Shown in pieces: positions 11,479 through 22,662 of a DNA stretch of 64,000 bases. This DNA comes from Dactylorhiza incarnata (lineage: Eukaryota; Streptophyta; Magnoliopsida; Asparagales; Orchidaceae): positions 2,708,001 to 2,772,000 of the forward strand of contig JAWHQI010000267.1 in assembly GCA_033032865.1 (NCBI GenBank), in the 5' to 3' direction. Both the position numbers and the translations under genes were made by a program. Below the pieces are notes generated by a model. The model did not search any database. It saw only the letters and a program-made list of their open reading frames with translations, and was not told where the DNA came from. The first letter of the stretch is position 1, and each line of letters starts with the position of its first letter.

Positions 11479-13542
11479 TCACGGCTGACGGCGTTCAGGG
11501 GAGACATCTTCCCTGTGAAGTCGCGCGACCTGGTCGCTGGTGGTGTTCAAAAGAGAATAAATCTGGCTGGTATGATAATGGAGATGGTTGATTGTGCTGT
11601 GAAGCCGCCCGGCATCCCTTTCAACCCGCGTAGCGGGAATCATGCGAGGGGTTGCGGTGGCCTCATCAATCATAGGATCAGCCGCCCGAGCCGGGGGAGG
11701 GTTTGAGCCCGCCCCAACAGTCGGGCGGCTAACAATCTGCATCCCATCATTCATACCTCGCCGGCCCGCAGTGACTTCCCTGGTTAACCGCAGGAATTTG
11801 TCTTGGTAATATTTCGAGTCTTCCTCGAACTTAGCCGATATTCGCTTCTCCTTCTCGAGCTGAGCGGTCAGAATGGCGACTTGTGCCACCCTTGCTCTCT
11901 TCTCGGCCTCCACCGTAGCTCGCGCGGTCTCAAGCTGAGCCTTCAGCGTCTCTTCAGTCTTCCCCCTCGCCATTCTCTCGGCCTCCAGAGCAATCCGAGT
12001 ACCGGCCTCCCGATCTTCCACCTCCTTCAAGCGGGCCCTCAGATTTACCAGATCCTCCTCAAGACGATCAAAAAGTTGCGGCCCTCCTTGCGAAATCGTC
12101 GCATCGGTTGATATTGGGGGGAGTAATGGAGGCAGGCTGGCCTCAAGGTCGCCCGGCGTCACAATCTGTTCCTCGCTATCTGCAAGAGGCCGCTCAGGTT
12201 ATAAGAAGCAGGAGCATACAACGCCATAAAAATACAAAATGAACATAAATATAAGATCAATATCTGGGCGCACAGGCCGCTTAGACCGTTCCGGGACCAC
12301 CTTCCGACGTTGCTCACGCCAGAGTAACTTGTTATGACGAGGCCACGGGATGAAGAAGCGGACAGCTTTATAATCTGTGGGATGCTTACCTGGTACGAAA
12401 GGATCAGGCCGCAGCGGCTTGTTCAAAACCCGCTCCGCTCCTTCCTTCTTCGCCATCATTATCTCCTCACCGGTCATCACCGAGGGGACCTCCGCCTGCA
12501 CTCTCAGCACTTCTCCGAGTTCCCTCGCTCTCTCTTCAACCTCCAGAGCGGTCCGAGCAGCAGCTTCTTGCTTTTCGACCTCCAGAGCGGTCCGAGCAGC
12601 AGCTTCTTGCTTTTCGACCTCCAGAGCAGTCCGGGTAGCAGCTTCCCGCTCTTCGACCTCCGCCCGAGCGGTCTCCTCGGGATGGGATGTGTTGTCTGTG
12701 GTGGAAACAACTCGCTTTGAAGACATCGGGCTGTCAAGAAGCTTATATCGCCCCATCAGCTCGTCCATATCCTGAAAGATCCCATTGAGTGATAAGCTAC
12801 TCGCCGAGTCCGGAGGCAGGTCGCCCGGTTTCGCATCAGGGGTAGCAGGAGAGTCATTTACCTTAGCGGGTGGAGGGGTCGTTAGGCCAAGCTCTTCTTT
12901 TAACCGCGAGTTGGTCTGGAGGAGGGATTCGACCGGTTTCTTGAAGGCCGCCCTTTCCTTGGAGGCTAGCTTTTGGACCCTCTTGGTTATCCGCTCGGTC
13001 ACTGACTCGGTCTTCTTCCTCTTCCTCTCTTTCTTACCCGGAACTGGGCTAACCTCTTTGGAGGGACTGGGGTAGTCATCCACGGACAAAGGGGCACTCA
13101 GCTCGCCCGGCCTTGGAGAATTAACCGCCTCCTCCCCCAAGTCTCGGACTAGCAAATGGGGGTTCCCGGACGGGGTGATTTCCATGTCAAACGAGTCGGC
13201 CTCGCCGACCTTCTTCGAAGGGCTATTGGAGTCAGCTTTTCCAGAAGGGGCGGCCTTCCCTTTGTTCAGCAGGCTAGCAGCCATTTGGCCAAGATCGCTG
13301 GGGGGAAGCCCGGAACTGTCCGCTGCGGGCTCCGTAGGAGTCTTGGGGACTGCTGAGCCTACTACGGACTTAGAATTGTCCGCCGCGGCTTTCTCAGCCC
13401 TTTTCCTCTTTTTCCGGTCTTTCCGGTCCTGTTGTTCCTTTTCCTTCTGCAATCTCTCAGTCAGATCACGCCTTTTACCTTCCCCTTTTTTCTGATCTCC
13501 GGCGGGATCCACACGGTCTAACACGGCGTCCAAGAAGTCCAT
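11479..13542 (-). CDS. Antisense gene 2 of element A: coiled-coil protein, two exons
   Basis: Exon 1 runs 13542-12390 and exon 2 12179-11479. The intron (12389-12180, 210 bases) has donor gtaagc and acceptor cttgcag. Exon lengths 1153 and 701 sum to a multiple of three (617 residues), and the codon split at the junction restores an open frame. The N-terminal part is highly charged with Lys/Arg-rich blocks (nuclear-signal-like), the middle is Pro/Ser-rich, and residues about 310-345 hold a 13-residue repeat (VEKQEAAARTALE type) running into long coiled coils. Exon 2 is coiled coil for about 110 residues. No known enzyme domain is seen and I do not recognise the family. It lies next to the 3' LTR, upstream of antisense gene 1 on the same strand, the order also found in B2. 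Confidence 0.7.
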
Positions 13543-13639
13543 GATCGAAGAATTACTGGTCTTAGAAATTCCAACCGCAGCTGGCGAGCAATATCTCGAG
13601 ATTTCAGAAAAAACTCTGCAGAGTGAGTTCTCTGGCTCT

Positions 13640-13646
13640 CTTATAG
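13640..13646 (-). promoter_or_regulatory. TATA-like box of antisense gene 2
   Basis: Minus-strand ctataag lies about 98 bases before the ATG at 13542, between the gene and the 3' LTR. This suggests the cassette has its own promoter reading away from the LTR. Motif evidence only. Confidence 0.35.
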
Positions 13647-13729
13647 AATTCAGGACAAGTCGGAGCGGTCTCCCGGTTAAAGTTTATATTTTCGAAATCC
13701 TCTTGAGATTTGAAAATATGCGGGGATTA

Positions 13730-14572
13730 TGTTTACCCGGAAAACCGCTTCTCGGGTTTGATCACTCTCGGACCGGGCGAACTGCTGGGTCAGGCCGCTG
13801 AGTTCCAGGATCGGTAGCCCTCAGCTCAGGGTAAACCAGACCGGGTGGTCCGAGGTCAGTTTCGGACCGCCCCCAAGAGTGAAAGTCGAAAAGGGCCAAA
13901 ATAAGAAGGCTATCCGCGGTCTCAGGAAGGAGGCCGCTCGGGTAGTGCTACAGAGATTCAAGATTCACACCCAGAAGAGCAAGCCGCAGTTTCAGCTCGG
14001 GAATTACTCGGGTTATCTTCTGAAGAGCAGCCAAGCTATGTCCAGAAGACAGACCGCGGTCTCAAACCAGAGGCCGCCCGGTCTGAATCATTGACTTGGT
14101 CCCGGTAACTTCAGCCTCAGGCCAGACAGGTCGGAAGAGCAAGCCGCCAAGCCGCGCGGCTTTTTTCTTTTTTTCTTTATGCATCCCGTCACCACCTGCC
14201 CGTTTCTCCTATACCCGGGCAGGCGGTTATTTTATCCCTGCCCATTCGGGCAGGCCCCCAAGCCTATAAATAGGGGGCGGCACTGTTCATAAGACACGCA
14301 CACTCGAATCTAGGAGCTCGCTTGTTTGAGCTGCGGACTCGAGTTTCCCGTCTTGCGGACTGTCTGACCGGCCGGCTTCTCTTTTTCTGCACTTGCAGCC
14401 CGCTGTAATCACTTTTCTTTAATCAAAGGAAAGCCCGTCGCAGGAGTGGCATTTGCCGCGGCGGGCGAAGTCTGGCCTTGACCGCTGCTAGCGGTCTCAT
14501 CTTTTCATCTAAAAAGTAACCGGCAACCCGCAGCCTCCGGTTTCCCTCGGAGGTGCATTCTCGGACTCAACA
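13730..14572 (+). repeat. 3' LTR of element A
   Basis: It begins TGTTTACCCGG directly after a purine-rich tract and ends CTCAACA. A TATA box (tataaata, 14264-14271) places U3 at 13730 to about 14295, with R-U5 after it. Only one LTR of the pair is in the window, so the boundaries rest on TG..CA ends and similarity in layout to the B LTRs. Confidence 0.75.
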
Positions 14573-15371
14573 ATGACCTCCCCCTAAAAATGGTCAATGT
14601 AGTATCCCAGGGTCTCCTGAGCTCCCAGTCAGTGGTGAAGAGCATCACCATACCCTTTTTCCTTTCTTGCGGCTTGTGAACCACAACATCTCTTGAGCTC
14701 GATAGGAGACGATGGAACTAGTCACGAACCTTCCTCTTGAAGGTGATCGCAAAGGGCCGACATTTAAAAGCATATGTAATGTCACAGATTAAGATCACGT
14801 CCTCGAACCATTGAAGATGGTTGAAGGGGTCGTCCTTCTCGGAGTAGTACTTCAAAGCTGGCTCGTTGAATCTGACTGGTATAGGCGCCATCAGAATCTC
14901 CTCGCAAAAAGGACAGGTCGTCTCCGAGTGCGGGCGAAGCAGGTGGAGACGAACCTCTGGCTCGAATTCAGGTCGCAGTGTGGTCGTCATTACCTCGATG
15001 CAAATTAAGCCGAGTCGCTTGTGGTCCTCGCTGGTATAGGCTCCTTCTTCGGACACCGACTTCACCGCTTAGGGAGCGAGATGACCCCGGAGCAGTTCTT
15101 TCATCGACCTACGAAAGTCGTCAAAGTCCACCCGAGTGACAAACTACCCTTGGCCTCTCGAGGTCTCGTGATCTCCTTCTGATTAGTTTTTCCGTGTCAT
15201 GGGTGTTTACTTTAGGGTTTTTAATTTCTTCCTGTCCCCAAAGTTCATGCTCGCAACACCAAGATATTGAGACCGAGAATTTGACTTCAAAGTTTGGACT
15301 TGAGATACGAGCAGAAGTTACTGACCCACCGATGTAGAGGTGTCGTTCCCCCACGAAATTGGCCTCCATTT
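14573..15371 (-). pseudogene. Gag remnant of a Tat-like element
   Basis: On the minus strand a Gag-like reading runs from about 15369 to about 14640 with a frameshift and at least two stops. The clear part (15065-14718) has a CEEILMAPIPVRF stretch followed by a YYSEKDDPFNHLQWFED block, matching the capsid region of B2 Gag (FCELVMSAPVPDGF then DPLQHLQWFED). At the end the conserved Trp of the RDWF motif is a stop. The remnant stops at or near element A, which probably inserted into it. Confidence 0.65.
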
Positions 15372-15790
15372 GTCATGGAATTGGCTGGATTCTCCTCATA
15401 ACTGATAAAGGGAATGAATTCTCATCAATTGCGAGGAGACTGAAGGGTTAATTGCATTCAAAGTCATGAATGCCCTCTTGATTCCCAGGAGGTCACCTAT
15501 CCCGTGACTACTCCAGCCCGAGCATGCTTAACTATGGCGTGTTTACATTCCTCATCACCAATTGAGCTGCACAAGCAAAGGAAGGTGAACAAGAGAAATT
15601 AGACATGGCTTGGAGGTCCCGCCTCACACCCATGAGTGCATAGAAACTCCCCCTTCCAAATCAAAAGTTGTGTTGGGTTGGGGGAGAGGCAGGCTCGTGG
15701 GACGCACTCGAGATCTCGCTAATTCTAAGCAAGGACTCTTGTGGGCTGATGACACCGCCTCTTCACCTAGACGGTGAGTCGTATTAATAG
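15372..15790 (-). repeat. Possible LTR upstream of the gag remnant
   Basis: Reading the minus strand, sequence ending ...ccatgaca is followed by aatggaggccaatttcgtgg and a gag start at 15369. This looks like a decayed LTR end plus primer site of the kind seen in Tat elements. The far boundary is not defined and no second LTR is visible. A 5S-rRNA-like stretch lies inside. Confidence 0.35.
15482..15536 (-). ncRNA. 5S rRNA-like segment (3' half, degenerate)
   Basis: On the minus strand the segment carries gttaagcatgctcgggc, then gagtagt, then ggtgacctcctgggaa, in the order and spacing of the 3' half of plant 5S rRNA, with the internal control box C region preserved. The 5' half and the 3' tail do not match, so it is not a functional 5S gene. 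5S-derived segments in LTRs are the hallmark of Cassandra TRIM elements; a dispersed 5S pseudogene is the alternative. Confidence 0.7.
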
Positions 15791-16254
15791 GTAACAACGG
15801 GGAGGGGGGAGGTAATACCCTAGTCCCTTAGGTGGGACCCACCTTTGTGCAAGGTCGATCCGGTCGTCGACGAGCTGGGCGAGCTGATTTCGTCATCCAA
15901 ATATACAATGATGGTTCCTGTCGAGGAGTCTGCGGGCCGACCTCGAGCTGACTGCAAGCTCGCTCACTTAGGGACATATTGGTAATTACTCTCCGTTGAG
16001 TTGCCTATTGATGATCTCGCCGAGCACAGGTTGTATAGGTATGGTCCTGCAAGCCCTTCTTTCTTATTAGATTTGTTGAACTTCGTTAATTATCTTATGT
16101 GTTTAACTGCCAATTTCCCTAACAATGTCAAGTCGAAAAAAGCTGATTATGTAGTTCTTCTCCATATTAATTTTCGTTCAAAAACATCGAATGTGATGGA
16201 TCTGTGGAGTATAATTGAACAGGTAATCTCATGAAAAAGTTAATAAGCTTAAGT
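15791..16254. other. Unassigned sequence
   Basis: No gene, RNA or clear repeat is seen. A short open frame (16001-16234, plus) shows no recognisable domain. Confidence 0.4.
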
Positions 16255-19200
16255 ATAAGTTGCCATACTCATGAGTGCCTTGTAGATAGCACATTATACG
16301 TTTCACAGCTCTCATATGAGCAGCACTTGGATCACTTGAGAACCTGGATACCATGCCCACATCATGTTCAATGTCTGGTATGTTATTTGTAAGGTAAATC
16401 AGGGCACCAACAATGCTTCGATACTTTTCTGCATCATCTCTCTCCTCCCCACATCTTCTTTCTGCAACTTGTCTCCGGTGACCATATGAGTTGGAGTGGG
16501 TTTACACTCATCCATGTTGAATTTTACTAACAGTTCTGACAAATATTTTTGCTGGTGCAGAAACATTGCTTCTGGTAATTGGCTGATTTGCAGTTCAAGA
16601 AAATACCTCATAACTCTGAGGTCACTCATTTCGAAATCTTTTTTCATAATGGACTTGAACTCTTCAATTAGTTGAAGATTCGTCCTTGTGACAAGTTAGT
16701 CATCCACATAAATGCACACTATCACAAAATTCTCTCCTGCATGATGCTTGATATACATGGAGGCTTCATATGGACTTCTTTCATACTTATTGTGGTTCAG
16801 ATATGAGCCAATGGGCTCATTCCAAGCACAATGGGCATGTCTCAGATTGTATAGAGTTTTTCTCAACTTATAAACTTTTTTTTCTTCCCCTTTCTTAAAG
16901 TATCCTTCAGGTTGATGCACAAACACGTCTTCATTCAATTCTCCATTCAAGAACGTTGATTTAACATCAAGTTGGTGAATGTGGAGAGCATGTTGGGCAA
17001 CAAAGGCTATTAGCATTCTTATGGTCTCCATTCGAGCCACTGGGGAAAAGGTCTTTGTGAAGTCTCTTCCGGGTTTTTGTGAGTAACTTTTCGCCATCAG
17101 TCTGGCCTTTTGTTTTTCTATTTCCCCCTTATCATTCAATTTGAGCTTATATATCCATTTAACACCAATGACTGGATGGTTTGGAGGCCAGGAAACAAGC
17201 TCCCATGCATGTGATGTTTTTGTTATTCATACTAATCTCAGCAGCCATGACCTCTATCCATTGATGTTGTGTGACAGCTTCGGTGAAGGTGGAGGGCTCT
17301 CTGCACATGAGTGAAACATTGCATGATTCATATATGCCAGTTAATGAACGGAATTGTTTAGGAGATGATGAGTCATATCTGATGTGTTGAGAAACATCAT
17401 TGGAGCATTGAGTACTGGGCGCCCGTGGAATGACAATTTCAGAGTTGTCTTGCATAACATCCTCCTCTTATATTGAAAACAAAAGACTCTGATCATCATC
17501 TTGCCCTCGATCCCGGCTACTTTGCTCATCAAAGATTATATCTCTGCTTACTAGAAGTCTCTTTGTCAAAGGATTAAAAAGCTGATAGCCCTCAGATTCA
17601 TTGTTATATCCAACAAAGATATATTTCTCCCATTTAGCCTCTAATTTATCTTTGTTTTCATTTGCAAGCATGACATATGCTATGCTCCCAAATATTTTGA
17701 AATGTTGAATGTTTGGTTTTTGGTTGTGCCACATTTCATACAACGTCGAATCTGTAAGTGCACAAGTAGGTGCTCATGTTCAGGATGTAGATGGCGGTGC
17801 TCATTGCTTTTTCCCCAGAACTCTTTAGGCAGCTTTTTGTTGTTGTTGAAGTATACTCCTCCCCATCTCGACAACAGTCCTATTTTTCGCTCAACAATGT
17901 CATTTTGTTGTGGGCATTGAGGGAGAGTGAGTTGGCGTTTAATCTCATTCAATTCACAGAAGGAGAATAATTCATTGCTTGTGAATTCTCCCCTTTTATC
18001 AGTCCGGAGAGTTTTAATCTTACAGTCAATCTCATTTTCAATTATGGTCTTGAACTGAAGGAAGGCTTGCAATGCTTTAGATTTGAGATTTAAGAAGTAG
18101 ATCCACATCATACGAGTGTAATAATCCACAATGAGGAGGTAGTATCGATTTCCTGACCAAGTAGGAGTGGATGTTGGACCCCAGATATCTGCGTGGATGG
18201 GTTCAAGAGGTGTTTTTGCTCGCCATGTGCTATGATGGGGGAAAAGGTGCTCTATGAATCTTATTAAGTGCACAAATTTCACAGAACTCTTTGTCGTTTA
18301 TAGCCCCTTGCATTCCATTTGAAAGGCTTCGAAGTTTTTGTATATCACCACAGTTTAAGTGTCCACACCGATTATGCCAAAGTACAAAGGTTTCCACACT
18401 TCTAGCAGCATGTGCATGACAAATGTGGGGTTCGTCTCCTTTTCCCATGGGCAAGGATAAAGGGAAGATTTTGTTCTGTGACATTTGAACAATAATGACA
18501 ATTCTTTTGGTTGTTTTATCTTGTATGCTGCAAATATCTTCATCGACAATTAGCGTATACCCTCTTCTGATAAGCTGCCCCACACTGAGTAGGTTCTGAG
18601 ATAATGTGGGAACAAATTGCACTTCATGTATATGATTGACCGCACCATTTTTCAGTTTAACAACGACTGTCCCTTTGCCTTCTATGATCTTAGTATTGCC
18701 ATCTCCCATGATGATTTCAGCTTTATTTGCTTCATCATGGTGAACAAAGGCATCTTTGTTATTGCGCATATGGTTTGAGCATCCACTATTTAGAAACCAA
18801 ACACCATTGTCTGAAGTTTCAACTTTCAGGCAGGAATTGAACAGAGATTCTGGATTGATGGTGAAATTCACCTCTTCCTTTGGTCTTAATTCACGATACC
18901 AGCAATCCTTTTTGAGGTGCATATTTCTCTTAAATTTTTTACATCTTGAAAAACAGTCATTGGTAGAGTGAGTATTTTTATTGCATAGTTTACAGTAAGG
19001 AGTGTTTTCTTTTTCTCCTCCTCCTCTCTCTTTTGAACCTTGACTTCACGAGGATCGAGCATGCTTTGTAATGCTAACAAACATTTTGTTCTGAAAGGTC
19101 TGTTCCAAAGAAGGCTCCTTCTTCTTCATTCGAGATTCATGCCCCAGTAATGAGCTCATGAGATCACACACCGATATTTTTGTGATGTCACCTACTTACT

Positions 19201-19760
19201 CTATGGCAGCAACGACATGCTCAAAACGCATTGTGAGACTATTCAGAATTTTTGAAACAACACATTTTTCTAACAAATCATCACCATAGATCCGAATTTG
19301 ATTTACCAGCATGGCTATTTTGGATATATACAGCTGAATAGTTTTTCCCTCTCTCATGTTCAAGTTATCAAACTCCCTCCAGAGTTGAGTTAATTTCATG
19401 GAAATGACTCTTTCATTTCCTCTGTATTATATCTTCAAGATCTCCCACGCATCCTTTGCAGTCTATGCATCAATAATTAGTGGCAGAATCGATCTTCCAA
19501 CTCTTTGCTGGATAGAGAGGATAGCTTTGGCATCCCTTTTCTAATTTTCCAGGAACAATTGGAGTTTGGCCGGTTCCCCCTTTTCTGCAGCAGTCTTATT
19601 AGGAATTTGTGGGTAGCCATCTTGAATGAGATCCCCCATACCTTGTGAAATAAAATAGATCTTAATTTGTTTACTCTAATAATCATATGCATCGGCTTCG
19701 AATACGGGAATACCAGTTTGTGTGAAAAGAAATGTTTTGATTGCTCGAAGAGGTTGCCAT
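16255..19760 (-). pseudogene. Copia gag-pol, decayed and 3'-truncated
   Basis: From right to left: Gag (19692-19196, broken), a region that should hold the zinc knuckle (19080-18886), protease and the GAG-pre-integrase region (18922-18230, with NSGCSNHM where active elements have a DSGCS-type site), integrase core (18282-17680, with DIWGPT and NDIVERK motifs), the RT N-terminal part (17743-17159) and RT (17139-16696, with DVKSTFLNGEL, ending in YVDD), then the RT/RNase H connection (16647 to about 16255). At least six breaks separate these blocks. The protease Asp is Asn, so the copy is dead. It would have been one polyprotein of about 1300 residues. Confidence 0.88.
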
Positions 19761-19851
19761 ATGATGAGACTCACAAAAAATGAATCAAGTTATGATTCGA
19801 GATATTACACGAGATCCTATGATGGTTTGAGTCATAGCTCTGATAACAAAT

Positions 19852-20268
19852 GTTGAAAAACGTTAACTAAAACACGTATTTGAGTTGTGCATGAACAAAG
19901 AAGATGGGTAAAGAGGAGGAAGACGAGATACAACTTAGCGGGCAAGCTGCTTTCATCTACAACCAACTTCAAAATATATAATCTGTTTCGGCTACATGAA
20001 TATGCATACAATCAAAAGATATGTGCACTGTCAAGGAGGATAATAAAGCAAAGCCTAGTCCATATATATATATGTATATATATCTTTAACTACTATAAGG
20101 AAGTAGTTTGAAGAGGTGAGAAAACTCTTAGCCATTCAAAATGAGACAAGCTTTTGATCTCATCCTTATAATGGAGAGAGAGAAAGAAAGAAAGAAAGAA
20201 AGAAGAGAGAGGAAGAGAGAGGGAGAGGGAATATTTATGAGAGAATTTTCTGTACGCGTGCTTACACA
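19852..20268 (-). repeat. 5' LTR of copia element H
   Basis: On the minus strand it ends ...ttttcaaca just before the primer site and probably starts TGTGTAAGCACGC at 20268. It holds a (TA)n stretch (20062-20085) and a GA-rich microsatellite (20173-20230). The outer boundary is inferred from the TG start only. Confidence 0.5.
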
Positions 20269-20552
20269 GGCATCGTAGGGGTCTGTAATTTCTTTGCAAA
20301 TTACAGTCGTATTTCCAGTTACAGTTGTAAATGGTCTGTATTTTCAGTATAAATTACAGCTATAATTTACACTAGAAAATTTTACTTTTTTATAAGTGTA
20401 TATTCATCTCAAAATATATACATATGACTACTTAAAATAACCGTAAAAATACATGGATCAATATTTCATGACTTTTTTAAAATAAATAAAAAATTTGTAG
20501 CCCACAAAATGTTTTCCCGCACCATGCTCTGTGTAAGCGTGCGTACCTAAAA
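20245..20552. repeat. Inverted repeat pair with about 28-base arms
   Basis: aattttctgtacgcgtgctt... (20245-20269) faces ...aagcgtgcgtacctaaaatt (20530-20550) in inverted orientation with a few mismatches. The 260 bases between are AT-rich and full of short ttacag/ctgtaa inverted motifs. It could be a MITE or two LTR ends lying back to back. Confidence 0.45.
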
Positions 20553-22662
20553 TTTTTTCGTAGCTCTCCTATACATACATGAGAGAGAGATAGGAAAAGA
20601 GATAGGGAGAGAGAGAGAGGTATAGAGAAATTAATTTTTTAGGTAAAAATATAAATTTTCTTACAAAATAAAAATAGGAATATTGATTCATATTTTTTAC
20701 GGTTATTTCAAGTACTCATATGTATATGTTTTGAATAAAAATCAGTGCTCATATGTGTCACGACCCGTCTCGACAAAAGTCAGAGTGCGCTTCGGGGCTG
20801 ACCGTGATGCCACAGGCATGAGCGAAAAGGAATCCATGTCTGCTAAGGCGGAAGCAGAAAAACTGAATATTAGTTTTAAAATAGTTACTTTTAAGAAAAA
20901 TGGTTTGTTTTGTTGTGGAAGCTTTAAAATATGATTGCTTGAAACATGTGTACATGCATTTTTGCAGAAAAACTTATGATACAAGTTTTGGGAATAGATT
21001 TTTATGCAGTGATCATCGCAGATGAATGAGCATGCAAATATGTCAAATTCTAGTACATATAATATTTAGCATAGCAGTTGTCCATGAACAGGAGAAGATG
21101 ACTGATCATAATTACTACATAACAGAAATATCCGACAGTAAAAGAAATGAAACATAAACACAAAACCTGAAGCTTGACACAGATCGCTCAGGAAGTAGGC
21201 GGCGCAGGCACGAACGCAAAGACAAATTCCAAAACAAGAAGTAAGAGCCTCAGAACATTGAAATACACAAGGGCAAAGCAAAATAAAATACGAGCAGGAG
21301 AAACAGAATATTTGTGTACCGCTTTTCATGAAGCAGAGCTAACAACACAAAAAAGCAAGTGAGACAAGCAGAAATATCTATAATTATTAGACTACTCTGA
21401 AGTATAGCATAAACATTCTTGCAACGACATAAGCTGTAATCGTTGAAATGCGTAGGTGTTTGCAGTGGGTCCACATGGTTCACACGTACTCAAGTTCAAG
21501 TGTAAGGCTTACTAGAATAAGAGTATTTCTTGCTTACCGTGACCATGCAATCAAGACGATGCACCATCTAAACCCTAGCTTCCAAGATTTGTTTATGACA
21601 CGCAGGACCTAAGAGATTCAGAAATTTAAGCTCGCTATGATCGGTCTTTTGTTCCCATTAGGGATTCAAGAGGGAACCCAAGTCAAGGAGTTTCATCAAT
21701 TAAACCATACCTTTCAATGTTAACTTACGTTATTAATGACTTAGTGCAGGATTTCGTGGGTTCTAACATATCAAGACATGAAACCAAGATACTGATTCAG
21801 ATATACAAGAGTAGATTTTACAAACGTGAAACGGGAGGAAATCAAGTTATAGAATATTATTTAACCAAGTCTTGGAACCAGACAGGCATAAGAAACAAGA
21901 TTCGATAACTCAGAGAACTCGATAGAGAGTTTAGAAACTTGCAGATTTAAGTATTCACGAGTAATAAGATTATTATACACCATTTTCTAGGATATCAAGT
22001 ATTCCCTTAGATTACGTCATTCAAGGACATGAATATCTTCTAAGTAAACATGTGTACGAGCCGAATATTTTATATCAAGCACAATTCATCTAGTTGTTAG
22101 CAGGATCTTAACATTTATCATTATAACAATTAATGTTTCTGCTCGAAAAGATCTACTAGTCTTCCATTTATCCATAAAATGAGATGCAATTCAATTAAGC
22201 GGAAATCCAATTTAAATCACTTTCGTTCACTAACCCGTCTTCCAACAAATGAGACACAATTCATCTAAATGAATATTCAAGTAACCATCATTCATGTTCA
22301 CAACTCGTGTTATTTCAATCGCGTGAACCTCAAACTAAAAACAAGTCTGTTTAGGGATTCCATATCTAAATTCAGTTGACGAAACAAGCATTCAATGGTG
22401 AATTAGTATAAACATAAAAAACAGAAAAGGCAATTAAGTTCAATGCTTGCAAGAGAGAAAGATCTCTACTTGCCTTAAATGAGGCTGAATCTGACGGCGG
22501 CAGCTAAGCGGCGCAAGCAAAAGTAGAAATCGCATTTTGAATCTGATCAAACACAACGAAAACGAAGCTGCATAATTTACTACGCTAACTCAAACATTTC
22601 TATGAGGAGGAAATTAAACAACGAGGTATTAACAGATTTTAACCTCCCTCTGATACCAACTG
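20530..22662. other. Noncoding DNA of LTR family C
   Basis: No coding region is seen. At 20757-20805 a stretch beginning tcacgacccgtctcgacaa is repeated in inverted orientation at 29857-29905. The part at 20600-20750 resembles 61655-61785. At the right end, minus-strand ggtatcagag (22648-22658) is an initiator-Met primer site, so 22650 leftward would be the 5' internal region of a minus-strand element whose LTR lies to the right (29847-29929 continued at 52183). No gag or pol remains. Confidence 0.4.
22648..22658 (-). promoter_or_regulatory. Primer binding site (tRNA-iMet) of element C
   Basis: On the minus strand tggtatcagag follows the LTR end taaca-gt, which now lies across the B1 insertion at 29847-29856. 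B1 thus hit the LTR/primer-site junction of C. Confidence 0.7.

Larger units (their letters stand above)
1..14572 (+). mobile_element. Element A: Tat-lineage Ty3/gypsy LTR retrotransposon, 3' part
   Basis: The window opens inside the integrase of a plus-strand Ty3/gypsy element and follows it to its 3' LTR at 13730-14572. The order is integrase end, repeat-rich noncoding region, two genes on the minus strand, a purine-rich tract (about 13715-13729) and LTR. Extra antisense genes between pol and the 3' LTR are known for the plant Tat lineage (Grande- and Ogre-like elements). The 5' LTR, gag and most of pol lie outside the window, so target duplication and age cannot be read. A foreign 6.3-kb LTR (3420-9734) splits the element. 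Confidence 0.85.
16255..20268 (-). mobile_element. Element H: Ty1/copia retrotransposon remnant
   Basis: Minus-strand gag, protease, integrase and reverse transcriptase lie in the copia order. An initiator-Met-like primer site (ttgttatcagagc, 19838-19850) and a 5' LTR (19852-20268) precede them. The 3' end is missing: similarity stops inside the RNase H region near 16255 and no 3' LTR is found. Many stops and frameshifts show an old inactive copy. Confidence 0.85.
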
